64,000 nt of DNA from Sciurus carolinensis. Taxonomy: Eukaryota > Chordata > Mammalia > Rodentia > Sciuridae. Where the stretch lies: the NCBI RefSeq assembly GCF_902686445.1, contig NC_062229.1:3815503-3879502 (forward strand). The letters run 5' to 3'. Position 1 is the stretch's first letter; every line of letters starts with the position of its first letter. A model generated the notes under the pieces. The model had not been told where the DNA came from, searched no databases, and saw only the letters and a program-made list of their open reading frames with translations. Below are positions 21,320-33,159 of the stretch, in pieces. Made by a program: the position numbers and the translations under genes.

Positions 21320-21417
21320 ACTTTTTTTTTTTTTTTTTTGTGGTGCTGGGGATTTGAACCCAGGGCCTTGTGCTTGTGAGGCAAGCACTCTACCAACTAA
21401 GCTATATCTCCAGCCCA
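21320..21417 (-). repeat. ID SINE, antisense, with target-site duplication
   Basis: T run, GTGGTGCTGGGGATTTGAACCC to CTAAGCTATATCTCCAGCCC. TGACTTTCTATA before and TGACTTCCTATA after form the duplication. Confidence 0.93.
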
Positions 21418-22367
21418 CTGACTTCCTATAGTTTTAATGAATTAGCTCAATACAATGAGCTTTCTTCCTAGAACTGCCTTCATAGGGTCCCAGAGATTTT
21501 GATATGTTCTGTTGCTATTCTCATGTACCTCTAAGTATTTTTTAAATTTTACCCCTGATTTCTTCTGTTATCCATTGGTCATTCAATAGCATATTGTTTA
21601 GCCTTCAGGTATTAGAGTAGCTTATATTTTTTAAATTTTATCTTTGATTTCATTCCATTATGATGTAATAGAATGCAAGGTATTATTTCTACTTTTTGTA
21701 TTTGCTAAGAGTTGCTTTGTGGGCTAAAATATGGTCTATTTTAGAGATGGATTCATGGGGTGCTGAACAGAAAGTGTATTCAGTCGGTGATGGATAAAAT
21801 GTTCTATTTATGTCTGTTAAGTCTAAATTTTCAATTGTATTTTTTAGTTCTATAGTTCCTTTATTTAGTTTTTGTTTGGAAGATCTATCCAGTCTTGAGA
21901 CAGGTGTGTTAAAGTCACCCAGTATAATTGTGTTGTGGTCTGTTTGATTCTTAAAATTGTGAAGAGTTTGTTTGATGTACATAGATGCTCCATTTTTGAG
22001 GGGCATAAATATTTACAACTGTTATATCTTGTTGATATATAATTTCCTTAAGCAGTATGAATTGACCTTTGTCCCTTCTGATGAACTTTGATTGAAGTCC
22101 ACTTTAACTTATATGAGGATAGAGACCCCTGATTGTTTATGAGATCCATGTGAGTGATTATTTTTTTTCCCATTCTTTCACCTTCAGTCTGTGGATGTCT
22201 TTGCCTAAGAAGTAATTCTCTTGGAGACAGCATATTGTTGGGTCTTGTTTTTAATCCAATTTTCTAATCTATGTTTTTTGATTGATAACTTTAGGATATT
22301 TACATTCAATGTTATTATCAAGGAATGATTTAAAAAAATCTTTGTTGTAGATGGAAAGAATAATTTT

Positions 22368-22470
22368 ATTTTATTTATTTATTTTCATGTGGTGATGCTG
22401 AGGCCTGAACTCAGTACCTCACATGTGCTAGGCAAGTGCTCTTCAACTGAGCTATAGCCCCAGCCCCTGA
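22368..22470 (-). repeat. ID SINE, antisense
   Basis: TTATTTATTTTCATGTGGTGATGCTGAGGCCTGAACTCAGT to GAGCTATAGCCCCAGCCCC. It sits near the ORF1/ORF2 boundary of the inner L1. Confidence 0.88.
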
Positions 22471-24159
22471 GAAATGATTTTTATTCCCTATCATTTTGAT
22501 TTATTTCTGGTTTTTAATTTGAATTCATTTATCCTTTGAGTGACTACTTTTCTAGTGTAGTTCCTCCCTTTGTTAGTTTTCAATTTTATTTTTCATTTCT
22601 TCTTCATGAAATATTTTATTGAGTATGTTTTGTAGTGCAGGATTTCTAGTTGTAAATTCTTTTAACTTTTGTTTTTCATGGAAGGTTTTTCATTTAATCA
22701 TCAATTCTGAAGCCTAATTTTGCTGGGCATAGTATTTTTGGCTGGCATTCCTTTTCTTTCAGAGCTTGGTATATGTTATTCCAAGACCTCCTAGCTTTGA
22801 GGATCTGGGTTGAGAAATCAGCTGAGATTTGGACTGGTTTCCCTCTAAATGTGACTTGTCCTTTTTCTCTGGCAGGTTTTAAAATTCTATCCTTATTCTG
22901 TATGTTAGGCATTTTCATAATAATTTGTCTCGGTGTGGGCCTATTATAATTTTGTATGTTTGGGGTCATGGATTTGATTTTCTATTTCAATCTTAAGGTC
23001 TGGGAAATTTTCTGATATTCTTGGAAGTTTTGTTCATGGTCTCTTAACATCTTTTCTCCATGGTCCACTTTATTTTTGAGATATTTTGTCTTTGTTGCCT
23101 GAAACTCTATCTTCCAAATGGTGTAGTCTACTGGTGATGCTTTCCATTGAACTTTTAATTTGGTTTACTGATTCCCTCATTTCAGAATTTGTTTGATTTT
23201 TTTTTCAGAACCTCTATCTCTTTATTGAAGTGATCTTTCACTTCCTGTGTTTTCTTTCTGATTTCACTCCTTACATTGTCCTTTACTTCACAGATCAATT
23301 TAACTTTGTACATTCTAAACTCCTTCTCTGACATTTCTACCACTGTGGTATCGATGGATTCTGTTATTGGACTATTTTGGTTTGTTTGGGACAATTTGGT
23401 CCCTTGCTTTTCATGTAGTTTGTGTGTGTTCCAATCTAGCCATGTGGATCTGAGTCAGTACAGTTTCTGCACTGTGGACATACAGTGTCCCTGAAGGTTT
23501 CCAGTTCCTCACTGTTTAGGGGGAGACAGATAATAACAATGACCGATGCAAACAATATAAACCTCTCTCCAGATACGATTTCCTCCTGGCCACTTAGGCA
23601 CTCTCTATGCCATGTGGTGTGGTTTTCCAGGTCTGTATTTGGGGCCCACCTGAGTTTTCTAGGAATTGGCTCCCCCAGCTACTGGCCCCTGTGCTGTACC
23701 TACAAAATGTCTCCTTCCTCTGTCCTCTGCAGGCATCCAGGGGAGATGTGGCTTCTTTCCTGCCCAAGGACATTGTGCAGCATGACTTTCAGGTTAGTCC
23801 AGCAGTGTCTTTGATATTTGATCTCTCTGTACCCAGGCATGCCACAGACCTCCTAAAAATGCAGGTTCCTTTAGTTCTCTTATCCCTCTACTTTGCTCTT
23901 GAGGGGATTATTCTGGCTGGTGCCATTGGCGATGGCAGCAGTGGCAGCGTTGGCACTGGGGTTTTATGCCTATTTTATTACATCCAACCTCATGAATCCC
24001 CAATCTGCTTCGAATGTCCAGTATTAATTTCCAGTAAAGTCCCCCCACTTTTATTTTCCACCCACCTTGCTGAAAAGCTGCTATCTGCATTCTTGGTTTC
24101 ATATCACAGAGCAGACAGGAAAGCAACCTCCTCTATTCCATCATCTTGAAAAACCTCCT

Positions 24160-24772
24160 GATGAAAGAAATTGAAGAAGACACAAGAAGATGGAAAGGCC
24201 TCCTGTGTTCAAGGTTAGGGAGAATTAATTTTATTAAAAAGGACCTATTACCAAGATAAATACACAGATTCTATGCAATTACCATCAAAATATCAATGAC
24301 ATTCTTCATAGACCTAGAAAAAATTGCCATAAAATTCATTTGGAACAATAATAGACCCAGAATCATCTAAGCAATTCTGAGTCAAGAGAAACAATGCTGG
24401 AGGCATCACAATATCCGACTTGAACTGATATTACAGAGCTGTAATAACACAGACTGTATGGTATTGGCATACAAGCAGGCCAACGGTGCAGGATAGAAGA
24501 CACAGAGACAAATCCACACAGACGAAGTATTCTGATCCTCAACAAAGGTGCCAAAAACATATACTGGAGAAAAGATAACCCTTTAAACAAATGGTGCTGG
24601 GACAACTGCTTATCCATATGTAGAAGATTGAGATTAGATTTTTATCTCTTACCCTGCACAAAAGTCAACTTGAAATTGATCAAAGACTTGGGAATTAGGG
24701 GCTGGGGAGATAGCTCAGTTATTAGAGTGCTTGCCTTGTAAGCACAAGGTCCTGGGTTCGATCCCCAGCACC

Positions 24773-24811
<39 letters not shown>

Positions 24812-26040
24812 CTTTGGGAATTAGACCAGAAACTATGCAACTCCCAGAAGAAAATATAGGGTCAACACTCCAGCTTTTAGGCACAGGCAATGACTTTCTC
24901 AGTAGGACCCCTAAATATCAGGAAATGATGCCAAGACTTTAAATAAACAGGATGGCATCAAATTTAACAACTTCTGCATAGCAAAGGAAACAGTTTAATA
25001 ATGTGAAGAGAGAACCTACCGAATAGGAGTCAATGTTTGCTAGCTGCTCTTCTGACAGAGGATTAATATCCAGAATACATAAAGAACTCAAAAACCTTTA
25101 CACCAAAATATCAAATAATCTCTTTAATGAATGGGCAGACACTTCTCAAAAAAGAAATACAAATGGCCAACACATGAAAAGTGTTCATCATTAGCGATTA
25201 AGGAAGTGAAAATCAAAACCACACTGAGATTTCGTCTCGCTCCAGTCAGAATGGCGACCATCAGGAACACGAGCAAGCAACACGTGCTGGCAAGGACGTG
25301 GGGGGACAGGGGCTTCTACACTGGTGCTGGGACTGTAAATCAGCACGGCCGCCATGGAACGGGTATGGAGGCTCCTGGAAAGCGAGGCGTGGGGCCGCCC
25401 TGGGCCCAGCCATATCGCTCCTGGAGTTTACCTGAAGAATCCAGGTCTTACCACGGGACGCCTGCGCCCCTCGCTTACAGCAGCCCAGCCCAGCAGCCCA
25501 ACCGTGGACCCCGCCTAGGTGTCCACCAGGGAGGGGTGGGTGGGGAAATGCGGTGTACGGACACAGTGGAGTCTTAGCCAGCCACCAAGAAAAATGACAT
25601 TATGGCATTTTTAGGAAAATGGATGGAACTTGAGACCATATGTTAAGCGAAATAAGTCAAACTCAGAAGGTCAAGGGTCACATGACTCTTTCCCGGAGAG
25701 GAAAAAGGACAAGAAGGGTGGGGGCAGACTCCATGGAGATCAAAGGGAGATCAGAAGAGCTGAGGGAAGTGACCTGGGTGAGGGAGGAGGGAGGGAAGGG
25801 GAATATGGGGGAAGATGTTGGTCGGATTCTATTGTCCGGCCCTGTGCACGTCCGGGTGTGGGATGATGAATCCCACTAGTAAGTGCACCAAAAAAAAATA
25901 TGTTGGAAAGAGTAGAGGCCATATTGGTGAGGTTTCAGATGGAGTGAGGAACCCGGTGATTGGAAACTGGAGGAAAGTTGACGGAAGCCTTGGCTGAATT
26001 GTGTTCTAGTGTTTTCTGTGATATTGAACTTGCAAGTGAG
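24160..26040 (+). mobile_element. Old L1, part 3: ORF2 RT end to 3' UTR
   Basis: Resumes with 'AAATTGAAGAAGACACAAGAAGATGG', the codons that directly follow the point where part 2 stopped at 17151. Continues through 'AAAATTCATTTGGAACAATAATAGACCC', 'GGCATCACAATATCCGACTTG' and the C-terminal 'GAGATTTCGTCTCGCTCCAGTCAGAATGGC'. The last part (25200-25560) is unusually CpG-rich for an old L1. The 3' end is near 26000. Confidence 0.85.
24698..24808 (+). repeat. ID SINE with target-site duplication
   Basis: GGGGCTGGGGAGATAGCTCAGTTATTAGAGTGC to GGTTCGATCCCCAGCACC and a 35-base A tail. AAAGACTTGGGAATTAG before and AAAGACTTTGGGAATTAG after, one T different. Confidence 0.96.
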
Positions 26041-26069
26041 AAATCTGAATATTCAGCTGAGGAGATTTC

Positions 26070-26159
26070 ATTTTTTTTTTTTTCCGTGCTGGGGATTTGA
26101 ACCCAGGGCCTTGTGCTTGTGAGGCAAACACCGTACCAACTGAGTTATATCCCCAGCCC
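26070..26159 (-). repeat. ID SINE, antisense, with perfect 16-bp target-site duplication
   Basis: T run, CCGTGCTGGGGATTTGAACCC to CTGAGTTATATCCCCAGCC. CAGCTGAGGAGATTTC is repeated exactly at 26054-26069 and 26160-26175. Confidence 0.97.
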
Positions 26160-26175
26160 CAGCTGAGGAGATTTC

Positions 26176-26824
26176 TAAGCGTTGAAGGAACATTGTGGTT
26201 TCTCAGGAATTCCAGTAAAATGCAAGAGGGCAGAGACACATCAGAGGAGTCCAGAAGTAAAGAGGAACCAGGACTTGGAGATCTGGAACATTCTTGGCTT
26301 ATTCATATTGCAAAAATACAAGGAAAACTATTCTACAGAGAACACCATGGTATGAGGGAACAACCGTTTGGTAAAGAGATTGCCAGGGATAGAGATGTGA
26401 TCACACCAGCAAGGGCCTGCCTGTCGGAGCAAAAGGGACAAGGGACAGGATGGCTTCGGACTTCTGGGATTTCCTTGGGGAGCACACTTCAGTTGGGAGC
26501 CTGCGTGGTCCTTGGAGGAGAGGCACCAGTGAACCCGGAGGTGGCTGGAGGTCCTCAGGGCTGCCGCTCTCACCAAAGCCCATGGCACGGTCACTTTCTC
26601 CTCAGGTGATCGGTGTGGGATTCGTTCCTCAGTGTCCAGCCTGCGCAGCCTCTTCGGCTGCAAGGGTGAGTCACTGTAGAGAGCCTCAGAGCCAAGCTGA
26701 GGGGACAGGTCCCTCTCTTGGGACAAAGGGGATAATGCAGCTGCTGCGTGGACCTGGAGGGCAGAGCACAGAACCAAAGATGTGTCCCAAGCCTTAAGAT
26801 CCAGTGGGGTCAGCTTGGACTTGC
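26176..26824. other. Intergenic, nothing assigned
   Basis: Overlapping open frames on both strands (for example 26097-26609 plus, 26328-26777 minus) have no family resemblance and no consistent splice sites. Confidence 0.45.
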
Positions 26825-26925
26825 AGCCACGTGGTGGCTGGCGCAGGCTTGGAGTCCCAGCTGCTGGGGAGGCTGAGCCGCCGGATCACAAGTTCCAGGC
26901 CATCCTGGGCTACTTACACATATAT
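26825..26925 (+). repeat. B1-like SINE, 3'-truncated
   Basis: CACGTGGTGGCTGGCGCAGGCTTGGAGTCCCAGCTGCTGGGGAGGCTGAG, then AAGTTCCAGGCCATCCTGGGC. Confidence 0.75.
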
Positions 26926-27150
26926 AAATGCACCACAGGAATTTCACCTTTAGGTATATGTAGAAAGTATTAATAAAAAATAAATGAAGGAGTGAAGGGA
27001 AGGTCAGCAGAGCAGAGGAGGGAGGAGGGAGAGGGATGGAGATTGCAATCAAATTCCTTATACGTATAATCTTGTCCAAAGGGAACCAAATGCTACGTAT
27101 GATTATAACACTCTAATAAGAATAGTTACTAAAAATAAATAAAAAATAAA
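26926..27150 (+). mobile_element. L1 3' UTR fragment
   Basis: Purine-rich 'GAAGGTCAGCAGAGCAGAGGAGGGAGGAGGGAGAGGG', then 'AATCAAATTCCTTATACG' and an end in AATAAATAAAAAATAAA. The same style of 3' UTR ends the element at 54679-54975. Confidence 0.6.
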
Positions 27151-27200
27151 AGCTCAGTGGTCGTGTGCTTGTTGAGTATGCGTGAGGCCCTGCTGCAAGA
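27151..27200 (+). repeat. ID SINE remnant
   Basis: AGCTCAGTGGTCGTGTGCTTGTTGAGTATGCGTGAGGCCCTG covers the A-box half only. Confidence 0.6.
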
Positions 27201-28025
27201 AAAAAATTGCTTTTGGATGGTTGGGACGTGCCGTCCGTGTCTAGTCTCGCACCCGGCGAACACTGCAGCCATTCTTAGCTCTTGGCATCGGGGAGAGACC
27301 TTGTATTGCACAGGTGGAGCGCTTTGTTTGCCGGTCACCCAGTTCATGGTTTGGGCTGTTTCTAGTTTTTACTCATTTTGAGTAAAGCGGCTGCAAAATG
27401 CAGTTGCAAGAGTCTCCTTCACACGCTTCTTTCTCCTGGGGGAAGTACCACGAGTGGAACTGTTGGCTGGCGTTGGTACGCATTGAGTTTTACAAGGCTA
27501 TACTACAATTTCTTTTTTAAAGCCGCTCAATTCAAACAGAAAAAGAGACTTGGAAGCGTACACACGTGGACAGCATCGGCAAGGAACCTGGCACCCGAAG
27601 GAGAGTGGGTTTGTGGGAGGTCAGGGACCCCCACAGCCCCTCCGGGGGAATTTCTTCTCGTGGTGAGATTCACAGGCTACCTGCGATCTTCACAGTCTCA
27701 GAAGCAGACAGCTGGGGGTAGTGAGCAATGCAGTGTCCGTCACCCTGTCTATCTCCAGAGCTCCTTTCATCCTGCATCCTTCCTGTTTGCATGCACATTT
27801 CTTCTCTTTTGGCAGCTCGGACTTTCTAGGGGTGTCTTAGAGAAATGAAAATCTAAAACTAATGTTGGAGGACGCTTCCTTCCTCCCCTGTGGAGTGGTT
27901 CTGCGTAAGTCTCTCTTTTGAGAGATATTCCTCTTTCTCCCCTTCTGTCCCACCTCTGACCCAGGCCTGGACTGAACAGGGTTAGAACTCTTCCAGGCTT
28001 GGGAGAAACAGCCACTAGGAAGTTT
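27201..28025. other. Intergenic; possible old antisense L1 at 27350-27500
   Basis: 'GTTTCTAGTTTTTACTCATTTTGAGTAAAGCGGCTGC' and 'GTACCACGAGTGGAACTGTTGGCTGG' resemble reversed L1 ORF2 3' sequence, heavily decayed. Nothing else assigned. Confidence 0.4.
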
Positions 28026-28029
28026 TTAT

Positions 28030-28220
28030 GACTGGTTGCAGGTTAGAATTATCTTGGGAGCTTTAAATGACAGAGCCCTGAGCCCATTTGAGACCTACTG
28101 AGTTGGAACTTGCAGGTAGGGACCCCGAGGATATGTATTTTAACAAGCTGCTGGATGTATTAGCTAGGGTTTTTAAACGGATTACCAGGTGAGCCCGAGC
28201 TAATCCCCCAAGTGCTCTAA
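28030..28220 (+). mobile_element. MER5-like hAT-Charlie DNA transposon remnant
   Basis: 'AGAATTATCTTGGGAGCTTT', 'GAGACCTACTGAGTTGGAACTTGCAGG' and 'GATATGTATTTTAACAAGCTGC', then 'CCAGGTGAGCCCGAGC', follow the order of the MER5 consensus as I remember it. The terminal repeats are not clear. Confidence 0.55.
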
Positions 28221-28755
28221 ATGCGCATCTGATAGTTGGGGATGCAAAAACCCTAAAAAGAATGTGACCCTTGGCCAGTGGTGAGAGGAAGAGCAGGGGT
28301 CTCAGTCTTCCCACTTCAAGGAAACGGGTTTGTGCCTGTGTGGATTAAACTGAACACCCTTCCTTCCCGCAGCCCCTGGGCGAGAATCAGAAGGTAGATG
28401 CCAACACCACGGATGTGAGTCCCGCTGAGCTTCGCAGCGATGCCTGACCCACAGATGCCACGAGGTAACAGATCGGTGCTGTTTTACACAACTACGCTTG
28501 TGTGATCTGCTACACAGCAGAGGCTCATGTGCTTTGTTCTGTGTTCAGCTCATTGACTGGCATCACAGTTTTATGGGCAAGGATACTTGTGAACTCTGGG
28601 CAGAGTGGTACGTGCCAGAGAAGAGTTGCCTGGCTGGCTTGGCCACCATCCAGCAGGGAGTGGCCCTATTGGGCAGTTTTTGACTTGGGCATTTTTCCTG
28701 GACCACAGGTCTTGTTGGAGTCTATAGATTGAACTTCTCTTTGCCGACCATCAAG

Positions 28756-29202
28756 ACGGCCAGAAGTCTGTTTTAGTCAGCTATTCGCTGCTGTGACTAA
28801 ATGACCTGACCAGCACAGCAGTAAAGGAGGAGAGGTTATTCAGGGGCACATGGTTTCAGAGGTCTTAGTTCATAGAAGGTTGGCTCCATTCCTCAGGGCT
28901 CAAGGCGAGGCTGAATATCATGGTGGGAGAGGGTGGTGGAGGGAAGCAGCTGACATGGTGATCAGGAAGCAGAGAGACACTCCAGTTGTCATGTACAAAA
29001 TATATATCCAAAGCCTTATCCCAATTCCCACCTCCTCCAGCTGCACCCTACCTGCCTCCAGACACCACTCAGTTAATCCCATCAGGGAGCAAATCGCTGA
29101 TTGGATCAAGACTCTCATAACCCAATCATTCTTCTCTGAACCTTCTTGCATTGTCTTACACATGAGCTTTTGGGGGACACCTCACATCCAAAGCGTGACA
29201 GA
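28756..29202 (-). mobile_element. MaLR-type LTR, antisense
   Basis: Reads 'TTTTAGTCAGCTATTCGCTGCTGTGACTAAATGACC', 'GCTCCATTCCTCAGGGC', 'ATCATGGTGGGAGAGGGTGG' and 'ATGAGCTTTTGGGGGACACCTCACATCCAAAGCGTGACAG'. A 210-codon open frame across it (28850-29482) is a shadow. Confidence 0.7.
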
Positions 29203-30015
29203 GTCCAACAAGGTCCCAAGGGAGCGAGTGCCTGACTTTGCAGGAGGACCTTACTGCTTGTCCTTCCTCCTCCATACTGTGCTCCTCGCCCCTCCTCTCC
29301 ATAGCCTCTCCACGGGTGTCACCCAGCGCTGTTCCTGCAGTCAGGAACTCCCTCCTGCCCCACTTGGAGCTTCCCCCACTTCCTGTGGGCCACCATCATT
29401 CATTCCTCAAACCCTGAAGGGATTTGCCTTCAATGTCACTTTCAAGGACCCTTTTCCCTTCAGCACCACCTCCCTGTTCTAGGCACTGACTCGCCTGCAA
29501 AGCTTCTTTCAATGTCCTTTTTACTTGTGCACAGTCCTGTTTCACGACGGGAACACTTCCCCATGTGTCACTGGGCGATTTCATCATGGTGTGAGCATCA
29601 CAGAGTGTTGGCAAGATTGTTATGATTCTTGCCTGGTGAGGTAAACTTACAGGACCACTGTTGACAGGATGATTTGTCAGTGACCAAGATGTCACTATGA
29701 AGTCGTGTTTATTTTTGATAGTGATTTGTTTCGCGTTCCCAGAAACTGGTCGGCAGTTCACGAAAACTGTTTTCTTTGGTCTTGGCTACAAACCACCAGA
29801 CTGTGTTTCCTGTCCTCTTTGGTTGTAGATGTGGCCACTTGGCTGGGTTCTAGTCAGTGGAACGTGAGGTAAACCAGGCCCTCCATTTCCACGCTGGCCC
29901 AGGGACACCAACAAAAGACCCTTTGCCCTCGTTCCTCTCCTGTTGCCTGATATGGATGAATGGAAGCAGCCTGGGTCCTGACTCACCGTGTGGGGGAGTT
30001 TCCTACCAACTGGGC
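29203..30015. other. Intergenic, nothing firmly assigned
   Basis: A short stretch near 29515-29620 (CCTGTTTCACGACGGGAAC, GGGCGATTTCATCATGGTGTGAGCATCACAGAGTGT) looks like an ancient mammalian repeat I cannot name. No gene seen. Confidence 0.4.
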
Positions 30016-30019
30016 AGCA

Positions 30020-30540
30020 TTTGCTTTGAACTTTGTGTGCTGGTTAATTTTGGTGGTCAATTTGTTTGGATTAAGGGATTCCAAGAGAAGAAGTGAAGTA
30101 CACTCTGGGCATGCCTGTGACTGACGAGTGGACCGCAGACTGAATGGGAAGACTAGGCCTGAATGTGGGTGACACCAGCCAGGAGGCCGGGCCCACTTAG
30201 AAGCTTGCAAGTGCCCATGCTCCCTCCCTGAGGAGCCATGTTCTTTCGCCTCTGTGCTGCCTGTGCCAATCAACCGCCGCTTCTTCAGCTCCGGAGGTGA
30301 CTGGCACCTTAGCCTCCAGGGGGCTTTCAGGTCCGTGGCTCCACCTGGGGCTTCTCTCTCTGGTTCTGACACTTCCAGCTTCTTGGACCGAGCAGAGACT
30401 GGCTTCTCCAGCTCTTCAGCCTGCAGAAGACACTCAGGAGACCCTTCAGCTTCCCATCATGTAAACCTACCTAGTAAGTCCCTCTTATAGCTGTGTATGA
30501 CATAAGGGTTCTGTTCTGCTAGAGAGCCCTGACTGACACA
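30020..30540 (+). mobile_element. Old LTR-like repeat, sense
   Basis: Starts TGTGCTGGTTAATTTTGGTGGTCAA and ends GTTCTGCTAGAGAGCCCTGACTGACACA. Sense copy of the family seen reversed at 9285 and 12143. Confidence 0.6.
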
Positions 30541-30847
30541 CCCTGTATGAACAAGAAAGGGACTTGCTCACGTCCCTGGAATTTGGGGGCTTATGTCTCA
30601 CTGCTGCTGGACTTAGCTTAGTACACCGTCTGTGTCTCAGCCTGGCGTTTCAGCTCACCGGATCCGGCTGTTTCTTCCTTGTTTCTTCAGAGGCACTGTC
30701 TGCCTTCTCAACTGTTGGGAGATCTTTATGGATGGCATCAATAGGACCCTTCATCCTGGATCCCACTTGGTTTCAGTCTATGGGAGGAGATTGGAGATTG
30801 GGTGACATTTTCTCTCTCTTATTTTTCTCTTAACCAAAGCAACTTTG

Positions 30848-30872
30848 TTTTTTTTTTTTTTTTTTTTTTTTA
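30848..30872. repeat. Poly(T) tract
   Basis: About 24 T residues followed by AAATTATCC, probably the A tail of a lost or truncated antisense retroelement. Confidence 0.8.
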
Positions 30873-30929
30873 AATTATCCAACCTCCCCCCTTTTTGCAA
30901 TTTACATGTTTTTACATTGTATAAGGTTT

Positions 30930-31155
30930 TTTTCTTTTTTTTTTTTTTTTGTACCAGGAATTGAACCCAGGGCGCTAAACCACTGAGCCACAACCCCAGC
31001 TGTTTTCTGTTTTTTTTTTTTTTTTGAGACAGGGTTTCTCTAATTTGCCTTGGGGCCTCACTAAGTTGCTGAGGCTGGCCTTGAACATTTGATCCTTCTG
31101 CCTCAGTCTCTCAAGCCTCTGGGATTGCAGGTGTGTGGTACTGCTCTTGGCTATA
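30930..31155 (-). repeat. B1-ID composite SINE, antisense
   Basis: T run, GTACCAGGAATTGAACCCAGGGCG to GAGCCACAACCCCAGC, second T run, then TTGAGACAGGGTTTCTCTAATTTGCC to GGGATTGCAGGTGTG. Confidence 0.92.
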
Positions 31156-31282
31156 TAAATTTAACTATTGTGGTTATCATTATTTTCAGTCATCATACTA
31201 AATATATAAGTGGTTTATGTGCCATAGCTACAGTGTTGAAGAATTCTTCTTACCTACTTTGACCCGTGAGTCTTATCCTTCC

Positions 31283-31376
31283 GTGTGTGTCTGTGGTGCC
31301 CGGACCCGGGCGGAACCCAGGGCCTCATGCCTGCTAGGCAAGTTCTCCTGCCCTGAGCTGTGTCCTGAGCCGCAGA
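31283..31376 (-). repeat. ID SINE, antisense, diverged
   Basis: TGTGGTGCCCGGACCCGGGCGGAACCCAGGGCCTCATGCC to GAGCTGTGTCCTGAGCC. Confidence 0.75.
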
Positions 31377-31875
31377 AATGTTCATCTTATTAATTTGCAT
31401 CTCTGTCTTTCAGTTTAAATAGCTCCCTCTAGTCCTATGATCTTATTCATATGTGCAAAGTAAACAAGCTGACCTCCTGCCAGCAGGAGGTTGGTATTCC
31501 CCAGAGACTTTGGTGGCAGGTGGAAGAAAGGGGGATGCTGCTTAAAGGATCTGTAATTACAGTGAGATCAGAGGCTACTATATTTGGGAACTTAAATGTC
31601 CCTCAAGGCCTGTCTGTTGAAGGGTTCATCCTTAGCTTGGTGGTCTTGGGTGCTATTGGGTGGTGGGGTAGGTGAGGCCTGATTGGAAGTCAGAGGTGGC
31701 TGGGGGCAGGGTGGGGAGGTGAGGAAGAGGATCAGAGGGGCCAGCAGGAGAAATGGGGGCGACTACAGGTTGTTATGGTGTTCTTTCTTATGTGCTGCCA
31801 AGGTTTGAACGTTGTGGTGATGTTTGCCCAACTCTGTGATCACACTACAAACTACTGTTTTTGTTGTTGTTGTTT
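31377..31875. other. Intergenic, nothing assigned
   Basis: No coding exon, RNA gene or nameable repeat recognised before the T-rich start of the next L1. Confidence 0.45.
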
Positions 31876-33159
31876 TTTATTTATTTTATTTTTTTTAATT
31901 TTTTTAATTTTTACAGACTGCATTTTGAGTCATTGTACACAGATGGGGTACATCTTTTCTTTTCTATGGTTGTGCACGATGTAGATTCACACCATTCGTG
32001 TAATTATACATGTACATAGGATAACGATGTCTGTCTCATTCCACCATCTTTCATGCCCCTGTCCCCTCCGTACCCTCATTTTCCTTTACATAATCCAAAG
32101 TTCCTCCATTGTTCTTTTACCCCCACCCCCATTATGTATCATCATCCACTTAATCAGAGAAAACATTCAGCCTTTGGTTTTTGGGGATTGGCTTTTTCTC
32201 TTAGCATGATAGTCTCCAATTCCATCCATTTACCGCAAATGCCATAATTTTATTCTTTATGGCTGAATAATATTTCATTTTGTATTTATACCACAGTTTC
32301 TTTATCCATTCATCTGTTGAAGGGCATCTAGGTTGGTTCCACAATCTAGTTGTTGTGAATTGAGCTGCTATAAACACTGATGTGGCTGTGTTTCTGTAGT
32401 GTGCTAATTTTAATTCCTTTGGGTATAAACCAAGGATTGGGATAACTGGGTCAAAAGGAGGGTCCATTCCAAGTTTTCTGAGGATTCTCCATACTGCTTT
32501 CCAGAGTGGCTGCACCAGTTTGCAACTCCACCAGCAATGTTAAAGTGTGTCTTTTTTCTCACACCCACACCAACATCTATTATAGTTTGTGTTCTTGATA
32601 ATAGCCATTCTAATTGAAGTAAGATGAGATCTTAGAGTTGTTTGAATTTGCATTTCTCTAATTACTAGAGATGTTAAACATTTTTTTCATGTATTTATTA
32701 ATCACCTGATATATTCTTCTGTAAAGTGTCCAGTTCCTTGGCCGATTTATTGATTGCGTTCTTTGTATTTTTGATGTTAAGTTTTGTAAGTTCTTGCTGG
32801 AAAAACTGGAAATCCATATTCAGTAAAATGAAATTAAACCTCTATCTCTCATCCTGCACAAAACTCAACTCAAAATGGATCAAGGACTTAGGAATTAGAC
32901 CAGAGATCCTGCACCAAATAGAAGACAAGGTAGGCCTGAATCTTCATCATGTTGGCTTAGGATCAGACTTCTTTAACCAGACTTCCAAAGCACAAGAAAT
33001 AAAAGCAAGAATCAATAAATGGGATGGATTAAAACTAAAAAGTTTTTTCTCAGCAAAGGATACAATCAATAATGTGAAAAGAGAGCCTACAGAGTGGGAG
33101 AAAATCTTTTCCACATGCGCTTCAGATAGAGTCTAATCTCCAAAATTTATAAAGAACTT
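31876..33159 (-). mobile_element. 5'-inverted (twin-primed) L1
   Basis: From 31876 to about 32795 the plus strand is reversed L1: T-rich tail, 3' UTR, then the ORF2 C-terminus (minus frame 32201-32515, ending in the NPRCPSTDEW-type block). From about 32797 to 33159 L1 ORF2 reads in the opposite, plus, direction (KSIFSKMKLNLYL, then KREPTEWEKIFSTCASDR). The two blocks are adjacent parts of ORF2 and break at the same place: AAGTTCTT at 32788-32795 is the complement of AAGAACTT at 33152-33159. This is the layout produced by twin priming. Confidence 0.9.

Larger units (their letters stand above)
17441..24159 (-). mobile_element. Near full-length L1, antisense, inserted in the old L1
   Basis: Runs from the 3' UTR at 17441 to a 5' end near 24150, whose minus strand reads 'CAAGATGATGGAATAGAGGAGG', an L1 5' leader. 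ORF2 spans about 17730-22330: endonuclease motifs GDFNTP and SKIDHIL (21689-22006) and an RT region near 20070-20300 ([13 protein letters not shown] block). ORF1 spans about 22680-23480: C-terminal block REKGQVTFRGKPVQISADFS and an N-terminal coiled-coil-like KSNKF-end segment (23182-23394). About 670 bases of 5' UTR follow. All frames carry stops or shifts, so it is not active. Later SINE insertions, a (CCTT)n expansion and an internal duplication sit inside it. Confidence 0.9.

Noticed and set aside
28850..29482. 210-codon plus-strand frame
   Set aside because: Overlaps an antisense MaLR LTR and has no domain; chance frame.
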